Shown here one piece after another: positions 22,848-32,141 of a DNA stretch of 41,379 nucleotides. Source of the stretch: an uncultured Mycoplasma sp. (GTDB lineage Bacteria; Bacillota_I; Bacilli_A; RF39; UBA660). Under the pieces are notes generated by a model that did no database searches, was not told the origin of the DNA, and was given only the letters and a program-made list of their open reading frames with translations. The stretch is taken from positions 1-41,379 of the forward strand of contig CANRTI010000010.1 in assembly GCA_947642635.1 (NCBI GenBank), read 5' to 3'. Both the position numbers and the translations under genes were made by a program. Numbering within the stretch: position 1 is the first letter of the stretch; every line of letters begins with the position of its first letter.

Positions 22848-24752
22848 ATGGCTAATTTAACTAAAATTAAAAGGAATAAAATGTTAAAATTTTTAGAAGA
22901 ATTAAAAAAAACACATAATGATGATTCTTCAATTAGAGCGTTTAATGAAATTGAAAATGCATTAACCGAAAAGAAATTTGGGTTGGTATTTGAAGAACAT
23001 ACTGAAGAAGTAGATGAAAAACTTCTTGAAGAAATACCAATTTTTTGTGAAGATAAAACTAGGAGATTGTGCATGGATGAAAATTTACCTTATAATTTTA
23101 TTATTCAAGGTGATAATCTTCAAGTACTATATTTGTTAGAGAAAACTCATCGCGGGAAAATTGATTGTATATATATAGATCCACCATATAATACTGGAAC
23201 TAAGGATTGGAAATATAATAATGATTATGTTGATGAAAATGATAATTATAGACATAGTAAATGGTTATCGATGATGAAAGTACGTTTATTAAGTGCTAAA
23301 AAATTACTAAATCCTTTAAACTCAACTTTGATTTGTACAATCGATGAAAAAGAATATCTTCATTTGGGGTGTTTATTAGAAGAATTATTTCCAGATGCCA
23401 AAATACAGATGATTTCTACAATAATTAATAGAGCAGGAACTGGTCGGAAATTTGATTTTGCTAGAGTTAATGAGTATATTTATTTTGTTAGTGTTGGAAA
23501 TGCTTCAATTCTTCCTGAATACTCTTACGGTGATACAAAAGCATCTGTATTTTGGGATGTTTTAAGGCGTTCTGAACTAACTAATGTTCGCGCTAAAACA
23601 AAAACTCAATTTTTTCCAATATTTGTTTCAGAAAAAGAAAATAAGATTCATTCTGTAGGAGATCCAATTTCGGTTGATGTAGATATAAAAACAGTTGTTG
23701 CTCCAAAAAATTGTGTTGCTGTCTTTCCAATTCGAGATGATGGTATTGAAACTATGTGGGGTTGTAAAGTGGATGAATTGAAATATAGAATTTCTAAAGG
23801 ATATGTAAGACTAGGAAAAAAAGATAAAAATAAACCTCAAATGTATCCGATAAGTTACTTAAAAACTGGTGGAATTCGCGATATAGAGAATGGTTTAGCA
23901 GTTATAGATGGATATTCTGCTGATGGTAGTGTAATTGCTCATTATAAGGGTCAAAGAAAGAAGGCACCAGCTACAGTTTGGGATAATCCCTTATATGATG
24001 CAAGACAATATGGTAGTTACTTGATTGATTCAATTATAGGAAAAGGAAAATTTGATTATCCAAAATCATTATATGCTGTTGAAGATTGTATTAGATTTGT
24101 AATTGCTAATAATCCAAATGCCAAAGTATTAGATTTTTTTGCTGGATCAGGAACGACAATGCATGCAGTAAATTTGTTAAATCTTGAAGATAATGGTAAT
24201 AGAACGTGTATTTTAGTTACAAATAATGAGGTATCAGAAAAAGAAGCAAAGTTATTAAAATTAAAAGGAATTACGCCTGAAAACGAAGAATGGGAAAATT
24301 TAGGCATTGCTAAAAATGTTACGTGGCCTAGAAATGTTAATGCAATAAAGGGAGTAGATTTTAATAATGAAGCATTAAAAGGTAGTTATGTTACTTGTAA
24401 TAAACCTATGCGTGAAGGATTTAAAGCTAATGTTAAGTTTTTTAATTGTGGTTGGACACCTAGAAAACCAGATGATTATTTACTAAGTAATGTTTTGGGA
24501 TTACATGTTAAGGAAATGATAGAATTAGAAAACTATATAGAAATTGATAATGTGAAAAATGTAATTATTTTTAATAGAGATGATTTTAATAAATATATTC
24601 TTAATGATCAATTATTTAATAAAATTGACAATCTTTGGATTAATCAAAATATTATTTTTTCTTCAGAAGAACTAGAAATTTTAAATAAGAAGAAATTTAG
24701 ATATATTCCAAGAGAGTACTTTGGACAAGAGTTAAAGGAGGCAGCAGAATAA
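22848..24752 (+). CDS. mod: Type III restriction-modification methyltransferase (Mod)
   Basis: 634-aa beta-class adenine-N6 methyltransferase. Motif IV is DPPYNTG (111-117) and motif I is LDFFAGSGTT (about 426-435), in the beta order, with the target-recognition region between (about 180-400). It recognises the site and methylates one strand. ATG 22848 is chosen because GGGAGG lies 7 nt upstream. It overlaps the res start in TAATG. No simple-sequence repeat suggesting phase variation is seen. Confidence 0.94.
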   Translation: MANLTKIKRNKMLKFLEELKKTHNDDSSIRAFNEIENALTEKKFGLVFEEHTEEVDEKLLEEIPIFCEDKTRRLCMDENLPYNFIIQGDNLQVLYLLEKTHRGKIDCIYIDPPYNTGTKDWKYNNDYVDENDNYRHSKWLSMMKVRLLSAKKLLNPLNSTLICTIDEKEYLHLGCLLEELFPDAKIQMISTIINRAGTGRKFDFARVNEYIYFVSVGNASILPEYSYGDTKASVFWDVLRRSELTNVRAKTKTQFFPIFVSEKENKIHSVGDPISVDVDIKTVVAPKNCVAVFPIRDDGIETMWGCKVDELKYRISKGYVRLGKKDKNKPQMYPISYLKTGGIRDIENGLAVIDGYSADGSVIAHYKGQRKKAPATVWDNPLYDARQYGSYLIDSIIGKGKFDYPKSLYAVEDCIRFVIANNPNAKVLDFFAGSGTTMHAVNLLNLEDNGNRTCILVTNNEVSEKEAKLLKLKGITPENEEWENLGIAKNVTWPRNVNAIKGVDFNNEALKGSYVTCNKPMREGFKANVKFFNCGWTPRKPDDYLLSNVLGLHVKEMIELENYIEIDNVKNVIIFNRDDFNKYILNDQLFNKIDNLWINQNIIFSSEELEILNKKKFRYIPREYFGQELKEAAE

Positions 24753-27004
24753 TGTTTAAAATTAAATTATTTAAATTTCAAGAAAAGCATGAAGAATCAT
24801 TATTGAGAAAGTGTGCTGATAATAAAGAAATTGTATTGTATGCTCCTACTGGTTCTGGAAAAACTGTATTAGCTTGTAAATTTATTGATGACTATTTAGA
24901 TGAAAATCCTAATACGGTGTTTTTATGGCTTTGTCCGGGAACAGGAGGATTGGAAACACAATCAAAAGAGTGTTTTGAAAATGTCACATCAGGAATTCAG
25001 TTTGGGGATGTTTATGATTTTATTAATGAATCTTCTCCTTTTAATCATGTATATTTTATAAATTGGGATAAAATAAATCGTTCTTCTAATATTGCTTTAC
25101 AAGAAGGAGAATATAAAGATTTAATGTCTAAAATACATACATGTCATAATAGTAATATTGACATATTTATGATAATTGATGAAGAACATAAATATAGAGA
25201 AACAGCAAATGAATATATTGCAAATATTGATCCTGTTCATGTGTTAAGAATATCGGCTACCCCTATTAGTAAAGGTAATCATACGGAAATAATAGATGAT
25301 GATGAAGTTATATCTGCTGGATTAATTGCATCAGGTATTTCAATTAATGCTGGAGTATCAAAAGCAATAGAAGAAAATAATAATTTAGATGATGATTTAT
25401 TATTATTGAATTTGGCAGATAATAAAAGAAAAGAAATTCAAGCTGAATATGAAAAGCTCGGTTTAAATATCAGACCTTTAGTATTAATTCAGTTTCCTAA
25501 TGGTTCTGAAGAATGGATTTCAAGAATAAAGCAAGAATTGGAAAATATGGGGTATGGTAAAAATTCTGGTTTAGTAACTTCTTGGTTTAATGGAAATCAT
25601 CCAGATGATGTTCAAGGTTTAAAAAAGTTAGATGGTCAGTATTCATTTTTATTATTTAAACAAGCAATTAATGAAGGTTGGGATTGTCCAAGAGCTAAAA
25701 TTTTAGTTAAACTTCGTGAAGGTGGAACAGAAAGATTTAATATACAAACTGTTGGAAGAATTAGAAGAATGCCTGAAAGAAAACATTACGGAATTGAATT
25801 ACTAGATAATTGTTATGTTTATACTTTAGATAGTAAATTTAAAGAGGGTTTAACAAATAGTTTGAATAATTCATTTTATACGTATCAATACAAAAGAAAA
25901 ATTGATTGTCCTTCAATTAAATTAGAAAAAGAATGTTTAGATGGAAATGATCGATATGCGGTTAATCCTAAAGCGGTTGTTGATGTTGTTAGAAGGACAA
26001 TGTTAGAAGAATGTGATTTAAATAATAATGGTGTGTTAAATAAAGATGAACTTTCTCGATCAAAGGGTTATATATTTAGTACGAAATTAAAAACTGAAGC
26101 AATTGAAGGTGTTGCAAGAACTACTCATGATATGTTAAAACTAAATACTATTTTTGGTGGTGAACATGAGTTAAATAATCATGATGATGGTTTTATTATT
26201 AGAGATGCAAAAAGAAGAATTGCAAGAGCTATTGGAATTGATGAAAATATTTCAAATAATGCTTTAAGAGTATTATTTGGACCGGATGAAAAAAATCAAC
26301 AATTTTCTTTATTATCTCAAGAAGAATTAGAATTTGAACATAAGAATAAATTATTAAGAGATATGAAGTTAAGAGAATATAATGCCTTTTTGGTTAATAA
26401 TAAAAATAGATTAATTGAAGTTTTTAGTAAAATAAATCAAAATGAGATAGCCGATATTAAAGAAACTGATATTTTAAAAAAAGAATGGATGATTCCAAGT
26501 AATCAATTTTATAGACAACATAAAAAAATGGATAGTAGTAAAATAATGCAAAAAAATGTTTTTATTGATTATGGAAATAATATTTTAATATCTCCAAACA
26601 GAACTTTTACAGAATTGAAATTTGAAGATTGGTGTGAAAAATATGATGCTGTTAAATGGGTTTATAAAAATGGTGATAAAGGCGATGATTTTTTTAGTTT
26701 AGTTTATAGGAAAGCTTTTAGAAGAAATAATTTCTATCCTGATTATATTATTGAACTTCAAAATAACGAGGTTTGGATTATTGAAGCAAAAGGTGGATTA
26801 ACAAGCGATGGTCAATCTAATAATGTGGATGCATATGCTAAAAATAAATTTGAGGCATTAAAAGAATATGCTGAAAGACATCCTCAAGTAAAATGGGGAG
26901 TTGTTAGAGCTGTAGGAAATCAATTATATATGTCTAATACTATTTGGGATGAGGATGTAACGAATATAAATGTTTGGAAACCAATAGAAGTATTTATTAA
27001 ATAA
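24752..27004 (+). CDS. res: Type III restriction subunit (Res), compact
   Basis: 750 aa. SF2 helicase: Walker A APTGSGKT (31-38), DEEH box (about 143-146), SATP (about 167-170) and motif VI QTVGRIRR (about 332-339). A C-terminal PD-(D/E)xK nuclease contains PDYIIEL (about 663) and EAKGG (about 677). It is shorter than well-studied Res subunits (roughly 900-1000 aa) but all motifs are present. AAGGAGG lies before the ATG inside the end of mod. Needs Mod for site recognition. Confidence 0.92.
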   Translation: MFKIKLFKFQEKHEESLLRKCADNKEIVLYAPTGSGKTVLACKFIDDYLDENPNTVFLWLCPGTGGLETQSKECFENVTSGIQFGDVYDFINESSPFNHVYFINWDKINRSSNIALQEGEYKDLMSKIHTCHNSNIDIFMIIDEEHKYRETANEYIANIDPVHVLRISATPISKGNHTEIIDDDEVISAGLIASGISINAGVSKAIEENNNLDDDLLLLNLADNKRKEIQAEYEKLGLNIRPLVLIQFPNGSEEWISRIKQELENMGYGKNSGLVTSWFNGNHPDDVQGLKKLDGQYSFLLFKQAINEGWDCPRAKILVKLREGGTERFNIQTVGRIRRMPERKHYGIELLDNCYVYTLDSKFKEGLTNSLNNSFYTYQYKRKIDCPSIKLEKECLDGNDRYAVNPKAVVDVVRRTMLEECDLNNNGVLNKDELSRSKGYIFSTKLKTEAIEGVARTTHDMLKLNTIFGGEHELNNHDDGFIIRDAKRRIARAIGIDENISNNALRVLFGPDEKNQQFSLLSQEELEFEHKNKLLRDMKLREYNAFLVNNKNRLIEVFSKINQNEIADIKETDILKKEWMIPSNQFYRQHKKMDSSKIMQKNVFIDYGNNILISPNRTFTELKFEDWCEKYDAVKWVYKNGDKGDDFFSLVYRKAFRRNNFYPDYIIELQNNEVWIIEAKGGLTSDGQSNNVDAYAKNKFEALKEYAERHPQVKWGVVRAVGNQLYMSNTIWDEDVTNINVWKPIEVFIK

Positions 27005-27123
27005 GTTGAAAAAAAAAGATTAAAGCTATTTGAATAATTATAAAATGTATAATATAATTTAGTTATGAAATTATAATGAACTAAGTTAGTATAAAATATT
27101 TTGGAGAAAGGAAATTAAGTTAA

Positions 27124-27480
27124 ATGCCTAGAGTGTTAAAAAATAAAGAATTACTAAATACAAGATTAGCAACAACTTATGGAGGATGGATGTATTGTAC
27201 TAATTGTAATGAAAATATTGGTTATTTATGTTATTCGACTTATGATAGTTTAGAACTTAACTATAAATGTAACTGTGGAAGTGATGGTAAATTATTATTG
27301 GACTTTACAGATAGTAAGAGTGGAAAAAGTTGTAAGGATGAATTAGTTATTGTAAAAAATAGATTTTGTTGTTCAGAAGACTTGAACCCTTTAATTACTT
27401 TACTAGATAAAAAGATTGTTAGTTATGAAATGAAAATAACTTGTAAATCTTGTAATAGAATTTATGAAAAAGTTAAATAG
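27124..27480 (+). CDS. Cysteine-rich zinc-ribbon-like protein
   Basis: 118 aa with paired cysteines: CTNC (25-28), CNCG (about 49-52), CC (about 81-82) and CKSC (about 107-110), consistent with two zinc-ribbon knuckles. No enzymatic motif is seen. GGAGAAAGG precedes the ATG. Transcribed in the same direction as the R-M operon but separated by ~120 nt; function unknown. Confidence 0.75.
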   Translation: MPRVLKNKELLNTRLATTYGGWMYCTNCNENIGYLCYSTYDSLELNYKCNCGSDGKLLLDFTDSKSGKSCKDELVIVKNRFCCSEDLNPLITLLDKKIVSYEMKITCKSCNRIYEKVK

Positions 27481-27491
27481 AAATTATGTAG

Positions 27492-27737
27492 GTGCAAACG
27501 TTTAATGAATTGTTAATGAACTTAGATAATTTACATACAACAAAATTAGGAGCAATGAGAATAAAAAAGAATCTTCGATTAAATGATGTAGATGTTGTAG
27601 AGTTTTGTAAAAATAAAATTAAAAAAGAAAATTGTAAAGTTTATAAGCGAGAGAAGAATTGGTATTGTGAGTTTGATAATATGTTAATAACAGTTAATTC
27701 TTATAGTTATACGTTAATTACAGCTCATATTATATAA
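27492..27737 (+). CDS. DUF3781-family protein
   Basis: 81 aa with the family pattern LDNLHTTKLGAMRIKKNL, DVVEFCKNKI, KNWYCEFDNMLITVNSYSYTLITAH. The function of the family is not established. The start is uncertain: GTG 27492 keeps the full domain but has only a weak ribosome site; an internal ATG at 27516 would trim eight residues. Eleven nt after the preceding gene. Confidence 0.8.
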   Translation: MQTFNELLMNLDNLHTTKLGAMRIKKNLRLNDVDVVEFCKNKIKKENCKVYKREKNWYCEFDNMLITVNSYSYTLITAHII

Positions 27738-27774
27738 TTAATATTTTAATAAATAATAGAACGGATGTGAAAAG

Positions 27775-28158
27775 ATGAATAATGACGATGGTTGCTTTTT
27801 TTGTAAATGTATTGAAAAGAAAGATTTTTCATTAGAAAATGAGTTGGCTATAATTCGTTTTGATGATTTTCCGGTTAATGATGGACATTTAGAAGTAATA
27901 CCAAAAAGGCATGTACAAGATTGGTGGAGTATTACTAAGGAAGAAAAAATAGCAATTTTTGAATTAATTGATGAAGCTAAAAAAATAGTTGATAATAAAT
28001 TTCATCCTGATGGATACAATATTGGTATGAATTTGGGTGTTGCTGCTGGTTAAAGTGTAATGCATTTACATGTTCATTTGATTCCACGATATAAAGGTGA
28101 TGTTAAAAATCCACGTGGCGGTGTGAGAGGAATTATTCCAGAAAAACAAAACTATTAA
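27775..28158 (+). pseudogene. HIT-family hydrolase broken by one in-frame stop
   Basis: 127-codon HIT protein with zinc-binding CFFC near the start and IRFDDFPVNDGHLEVIPKRHV. After GVAAG the frame meets TAA (28051-28053), then continues SVMHLHVHLIPRYKGDVKNPRGG to TAA at 28158. HIT proteins have GQSVMHLHVH here, so a single C to T change (CAA to TAA) removes the HxHxH catalytic triad. Both parts keep coding texture, so the change is recent or a sequence error. GGATGTG precedes the start. Confidence 0.9.
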
Positions 28159-28170
28159 AGGAGGTAAAAT

Positions 28171-28506
28171 ATGAAAACTGAAAGAGTATATAATAAATTA
28201 GTTAGAGATAACATTCCTAATATAATTAAACAAAACGGGGAAAATCCTGTTATAAGAGTGTTATCTAGTTATGAATATAAGATTGAATTAGAAAAAAAGT
28301 TAAACGAAGAATATCAAGAAGTACTTAACTCTTCAGGAAATGCAAGACTGATGGAATTAGCAGATATGTTGGAAGTCATTAGAGCTTTAGCAGAAATAGA
28401 AAAATCTTCTTTAGAAGAAATCATAAGTTATGCTAATGAAAAAGGAAATAAAAATGGTTATTTTAAAGAAAAAATATTTTTAGAAAAAGTAATTGTTGAA
28501 GAGTAA
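28171..28506 (+). CDS. MazG-like NTP pyrophosphohydrolase (phosphoribosyl-ATP pyrophosphatase-like)
   Basis: 111-aa all-alpha NTP-PPase fold: starts MKTERVYNKLVRDNIPNII, with metal-binding EEYQE (about 47-51) and ELADMLEVI (about 63-71). It probably hydrolyses non-canonical or modified nucleotides (house cleaning). AGGAGG lies 7 nt upstream. Adjacent to the broken HIT gene, another nucleotide-metabolism family. Confidence 0.85.
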   Translation: MKTERVYNKLVRDNIPNIIKQNGENPVIRVLSSYEYKIELEKKLNEEYQEVLNSSGNARLMELADMLEVIRALAEIEKSSLEEIISYANEKGNKNGYFKEKIFLEKVIVEE

Positions 28507-28518
28507 TAGTTTTTAAAT

Positions 28519-28542
28519 CAGTCTTAATTAGACTGTTTTTTT
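28519..28542 (+). terminator. Intrinsic terminator
   Basis: 6-bp stem CAGTCT/AGACTG with a 5-nt loop followed by T7, between the pyrophosphohydrolase and ABC-F genes. AAGGAGG of the next gene follows directly. Confidence 0.75.
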
Positions 28543-28553
28543 AAGGAGGAAAA

Positions 28554-30059
28554 ATGTTAGAAATAAAGGATTTAAGTATAAGAGTTAATAATAAATATTT
28601 GGTTAAAAATTTGACATTAACTTTAAATAAGGGAGATAAATTGGCCATAATCGGTGAAGAGGGTAATGGAAAGTCAACATTATTAAAATCAATTTTAGGT
28701 ATTTCGGATTATGCCGTAATTGATGGCAGTATAAATATGTTAGGGAATAAAATTGGTTATTTGTCTCAAACAATAGCTAATCAGTTTTTAACATGGAAAG
28801 TATTTGATTATCTTTTCAAAAATGAGGAAGATTATTATAATAAAGTAAATGAGTTATATAAATGTTTGCCATATTTTATGTTAGAAGATTCGGTGTTGCA
28901 GCAAATAATTAAAAATTTATCAGGTGGTGAAAAAGTAAAAATAGGTATTTTAAAGTTATTACTTGAAGATGCTGATATTTTATTTTTAGATGAACCAACT
29001 AATGATTTAGATATTAATACTTTAAAGTGGTTAGAAAATTTTATTAATACGACTAAAAAACCAATAATTTATGTGTCTCATGATGAAACTTTATTGGCAA
29101 ATACTGCTAATAGGATATTACATTTAGAGCAAATTAAAAAGAAAAGTGAATGTCGTTTTACATTGGAGAGAATTACTTATGATGAATATGTTCATAATCG
29201 ATTACAAAATATTGCAAAGGAAACACAAGTTGCAGGTTTTGAAAAAAGAGAGTTTAATAAGAGAAAAGAAAAATTACAAAGAATTATGCAAAAAGTTGAA
29301 CATCAACAAAATACTATAACAAGAGCTAATCCTCATGGTGCCAAGGTATTAAAGAAAAAGATGCATACATTAAAATCGCAAGAAAATAAGCTTTTGAATA
29401 CAAAGTTAATGGAAGTACCGGATGTTGAAGAAGGCATTAATTTCTTTTTTGAAGAAACTTTTATACCTAAGAAAAAAGTTATTTTGAAGTTGCAAGTTCC
29501 TGAATTAAAGATTAATATGAGGATATTGGCTAAAAATATTGAATTAGAGATTATAGGAAATTCTCATGTTTGTATAATTGGTAAAAATGGAGTTGGTAAA
29601 ACTAGTTTAATTAAATTAATATATAGCGAATTAAAAAATAGAGAAGATTTAAAAGTCGGTTATATGCCACAAAATTATGCTGATGTTTTAAATGATAGTG
29701 ATCAAGTTTTAGATTTTATTGTACCAAGTAAAGGAAAAGAAGAAGTAACAAATGCTAGAAGATTATTGGGAAATATGAAATTTACTAGAGAAGAAATGGA
29801 AGGAAAGATTGCTGATTTAAGTAATGGTACTAAAGCAAAATTAATTTTAATGAAATTAGTTATTGATAAATGTAATGTTTTAATATTAGATGAACCAACT
29901 AGAAATGTTAGTCCTTTGTCTAATCCAGTTATTAGAAAGGTATTAAATGAATTTCAAGGAGCAATTATTAGTGTTTCTCATGATCGAAAATTTATTGAAG
30001 AAGTAATTACAGAATTATATTTATTAGAAAGTGATGGTTTAAAAAAAATAAATAAATAA
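28554..30059 (+). CDS. ABC-F family ATPase (ribosome-acting, possible antibiotic protection)
   Basis: 501 aa, two ABC domains and no membrane segment. Domain 1: Walker A GEEGNGKS (34-41), LSGGEK (about 122-127), LDEPTNDLD. A Lys/Arg-rich helical linker (about 205-285) is followed by domain 2: GKNGVGKT (about 342-349), divergent signature LSNGTK, LDEPTRNVSP. Length and linker resemble antibiotic-resistance ABC-F proteins (Lsa/Vga type) rather than long housekeeping Uup/YdiF, but drug class cannot be inferred. AAGGAGG precedes the ATG. Confidence 0.88.
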   Translation: MLEIKDLSIRVNNKYLVKNLTLTLNKGDKLAIIGEEGNGKSTLLKSILGISDYAVIDGSINMLGNKIGYLSQTIANQFLTWKVFDYLFKNEEDYYNKVNELYKCLPYFMLEDSVLQQIIKNLSGGEKVKIGILKLLLEDADILFLDEPTNDLDINTLKWLENFINTTKKPIIYVSHDETLLANTANRILHLEQIKKKSECRFTLERITYDEYVHNRLQNIAKETQVAGFEKREFNKRKEKLQRIMQKVEHQQNTITRANPHGAKVLKKKMHTLKSQENKLLNTKLMEVPDVEEGINFFFEETFIPKKKVILKLQVPELKINMRILAKNIELEIIGNSHVCIIGKNGVGKTSLIKLIYSELKNREDLKVGYMPQNYADVLNDSDQVLDFIVPSKGKEEVTNARRLLGNMKFTREEMEGKIADLSNGTKAKLILMKLVIDKCNVLILDEPTRNVSPLSNPVIRKVLNEFQGAIISVSHDRKFIEEVITELYLLESDGLKKINK

Positions 30060-30093
30060 TATAAATTATCATATTTTTAAATAAGGTGAGAAA

Positions 30094-30591
30094 ATGGAAT
30101 GTAGAGTTAATAAGCCATATCCTTTAGTTCGAGTAAGAAGAATTAATCCTTTTTATGGAAAGTTGTTATTACAAAATTATGCGGGGGAAATTAGTGAAGA
30201 TACAGCTGTTCATTTATATTTTTATGAGTCATTAGTTACTAAAGATATCAATGAGTTTTCTAATATAATGTTGGATATATCCAAGGTTGAGATGCATCAT
30301 TTAAATTTATTAGGACAAGTAATTAAAATGTTAGGAATTAAGCCAGTTTTTGGGTTTGTAACTAAAAAAGATTTTACTTTTTGGACTGGATTAAATGTGA
30401 AATATTCAACAGATTTAAAAGAGATGTTGTTGATAAATATTACAAGTGAAAAAAAAGCGATTAAGAATTATGAAAAAGTTATAGAAATAGTTGATGATAA
30501 ATATATTAAAGAACTATTATCTAGGATAATTGAAGATGAAAAATTGCATATAAAAATTTTTAAAGATTTATATCAAAAATATTTTGGTTAG
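30094..30591 (+). CDS. Ferritin-like diiron protein
   Basis: 165-aa four-helix protein. Likely metal ligands: the first-helix glutamates (EISEDTAVHLYFYESL), ExxHH in SKVEMHHLNLLG, SEKKAIKNYEKVIE and the final EDEKLHIKIF. This pattern matches rubrerythrin/COG1633-type diiron carriers; no rubredoxin CxxC domain is present. Probably oxidative-stress or iron related. AAGGTGAG precedes the ATG. Confidence 0.78.
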   Translation: MECRVNKPYPLVRVRRINPFYGKLLLQNYAGEISEDTAVHLYFYESLVTKDINEFSNIMLDISKVEMHHLNLLGQVIKMLGIKPVFGFVTKKDFTFWTGLNVKYSTDLKEMLLINITSEKKAIKNYEKVIEIVDDKYIKELLSRIIEDEKLHIKIFKDLYQKYFG

Positions 30592-30633
30592 ACAATTAAA
30601 AAGTATTTTGTTAAAATAAAAGTGGTGATAGTA

Positions 30634-31644
30634 ATGAATATATTAGTAACAGGATGTGCTGGTTATATTGGAAGTCATACAAGTGTTGAACTTTTAAATG
30701 CCGGTTATAATATTATTGGATTAGATAATTTTAGTAATAGTAAGCCAGATGTTTTATCCAAAATTAAAGAATTAACTAAAAAAGAGATTAAGTTTTATGA
30801 AGGAAATATGTTAAATAGAGATTTATTAGATAAAATATTTTCAGAAAATAAAATTGATATGGTAATTGATTTCGCTGCTTATAAATCTGTGGGAGAGAGT
30901 GTTTCTAAACCAGTGGATTATTACATTAATAATGTTAGTAGTGTGTTAATGCTTTTAAATGTTATGAAAAAATATGATGTAAAATCGTTAATTTTTAGTA
31001 GTAGTGCTACTGTTTATGGTATGCCAGAATTTATTCCAATTACTGAGGAATGTGGAATTGGAGGAACAACTAATCCGTATGGAACTAGTAAATTATTCTG
31101 TGAAGAAATATTAAGAGATTTATATAAATCAGATGATTCATGGAATATTTGTGTATTTCGTTATTTTAATCCAGTTGGAGCTCATCCATCAGGACTTATT
31201 GGAGAAGAACCAAATGGAATTCCGGCTAATTTAATGCCTTATATTGCTAAAGTGGCAGTTGGTGAGTTAGATTGTTTAAATATTACTGGTAATGATTATG
31301 ATACAATTGATGGTACGGGAGTAAGAGATTATATTCATATTATGGATTTAGCAAAAGCTCATGTAAAAGGTGTAGAGAAATTAATGAACGAGCATTTTGG
31401 TTATCATGTTTACAATTTGGGAACAGGTGAAGGTATTAGTGTTTTAGAAATGGTTAATACTTTTGAGAAAGTAAATAATATTTTGGTAAAACATCAATTT
31501 ACTACCAGAAGACCTGGGGATATTGCCGAATGTTATGCTGATAGTAGGAAAGCCCAAGAAGAACTTAAGTGGCAGCCACAATTTAAATTAGAAGATATGT
31601 GCCGAGATGCTTATAATTTTGTAGTTCAAAATAAAGAAAAATAA
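30634..31644 (+). CDS. galE: UDP-glucose 4-epimerase
   Basis: 336-aa extended SDR enzyme interconverting UDP-glucose and UDP-galactose. The NAD-binding TGCAGYIGSHT is at 6-16; SSSATVYG and catalytic YGTSK (Y149, K153) are present, with the GalE segment NPYGTSK...FRYFNPVGAHPSG. ATG 30634 is chosen over GTG 30622 because GGTGAT lies just before it. Supplies galactose for glycans; no glycan cluster in the window. Confidence 0.95.
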   Translation: MNILVTGCAGYIGSHTSVELLNAGYNIIGLDNFSNSKPDVLSKIKELTKKEIKFYEGNMLNRDLLDKIFSENKIDMVIDFAAYKSVGESVSKPVDYYINNVSSVLMLLNVMKKYDVKSLIFSSSATVYGMPEFIPITEECGIGGTTNPYGTSKLFCEEILRDLYKSDDSWNICVFRYFNPVGAHPSGLIGEEPNGIPANLMPYIAKVAVGELDCLNITGNDYDTIDGTGVRDYIHIMDLAKAHVKGVEKLMNEHFGYHVYNLGTGEGISVLEMVNTFEKVNNILVKHQFTTRRPGDIAECYADSRKAQEELKWQPQFKLEDMCRDAYNFVVQNKEK

Positions 31645-31697
31645 TATTGTTTGCGAAAAATATGATTTCATTATAAAATAAGAGTAAGGTGATTTTA

Positions 31698-32141
31698 ATG
31701 AATGATGTTTATTCGCAAATTTTAAGTTTTAAACAAAAATATCATGGTGGAATTGCGTGGCGAGTTAAAAAGCATGCGAAAGTAATAGCTGATTATATAA
31801 ATCCAGATGAAAAATTATTATATGCCTTTTGTGCTCAAAAGAATGCTGAATTTTCAGAAATATTTAATACTTTTGCTATTGCTATAACAAATAAAAGAAT
31901 TTTATTAGGACATAAAAGATTAATTTGGGGAAGTTTTCTTTATTCAATTACTCCAGAATTATATAATGATATGCAAGTTTATCAAGGACTTATTTGGGGA
32001 AAAATAACTATTGATACAGTTAAAGAAACAGTTGTGTTAAGCAATTTACCAAAGAAAGCTTTAGATGAAATTGAAACAACTATTTCAGAGTTTATGATGG
32101 AAGCTAAAAAGAAGTATTATCATGAAAATAAAGAGAAATAA
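31698..32141 (+). CDS. PH-domain (YokE-like) protein
   Basis: 147 aa. A bacterial PH/GRAM-type core (ADYINPDEKLLYAFCAQKN, then TFAIAITNKRILLGHKRLIWG, ITIDTVKETVVLSN) ends in a C-terminal helix. AAGGTGAT precedes ATG 31698. It overlaps the next gene by 20 nt, so the two are coupled. Function unknown. Confidence 0.8.
   Translation: MNDVYSQILSFKQKYHGGIAWRVKKHAKVIADYINPDEKLLYAFCAQKNAEFSEIFNTFAIAITNKRILLGHKRLIWGSFLYSITPELYNDMQVYQGLIWGKITIDTVKETVVLSNLPKKALDEIETTISEFMMEAKKKYYHENKEK

Noticed and set aside
22848-24752. Phase-variable mod gene
   Set aside because: No homopolymer or short tandem repeat tract long enough to suggest slippage was seen in the coding region.
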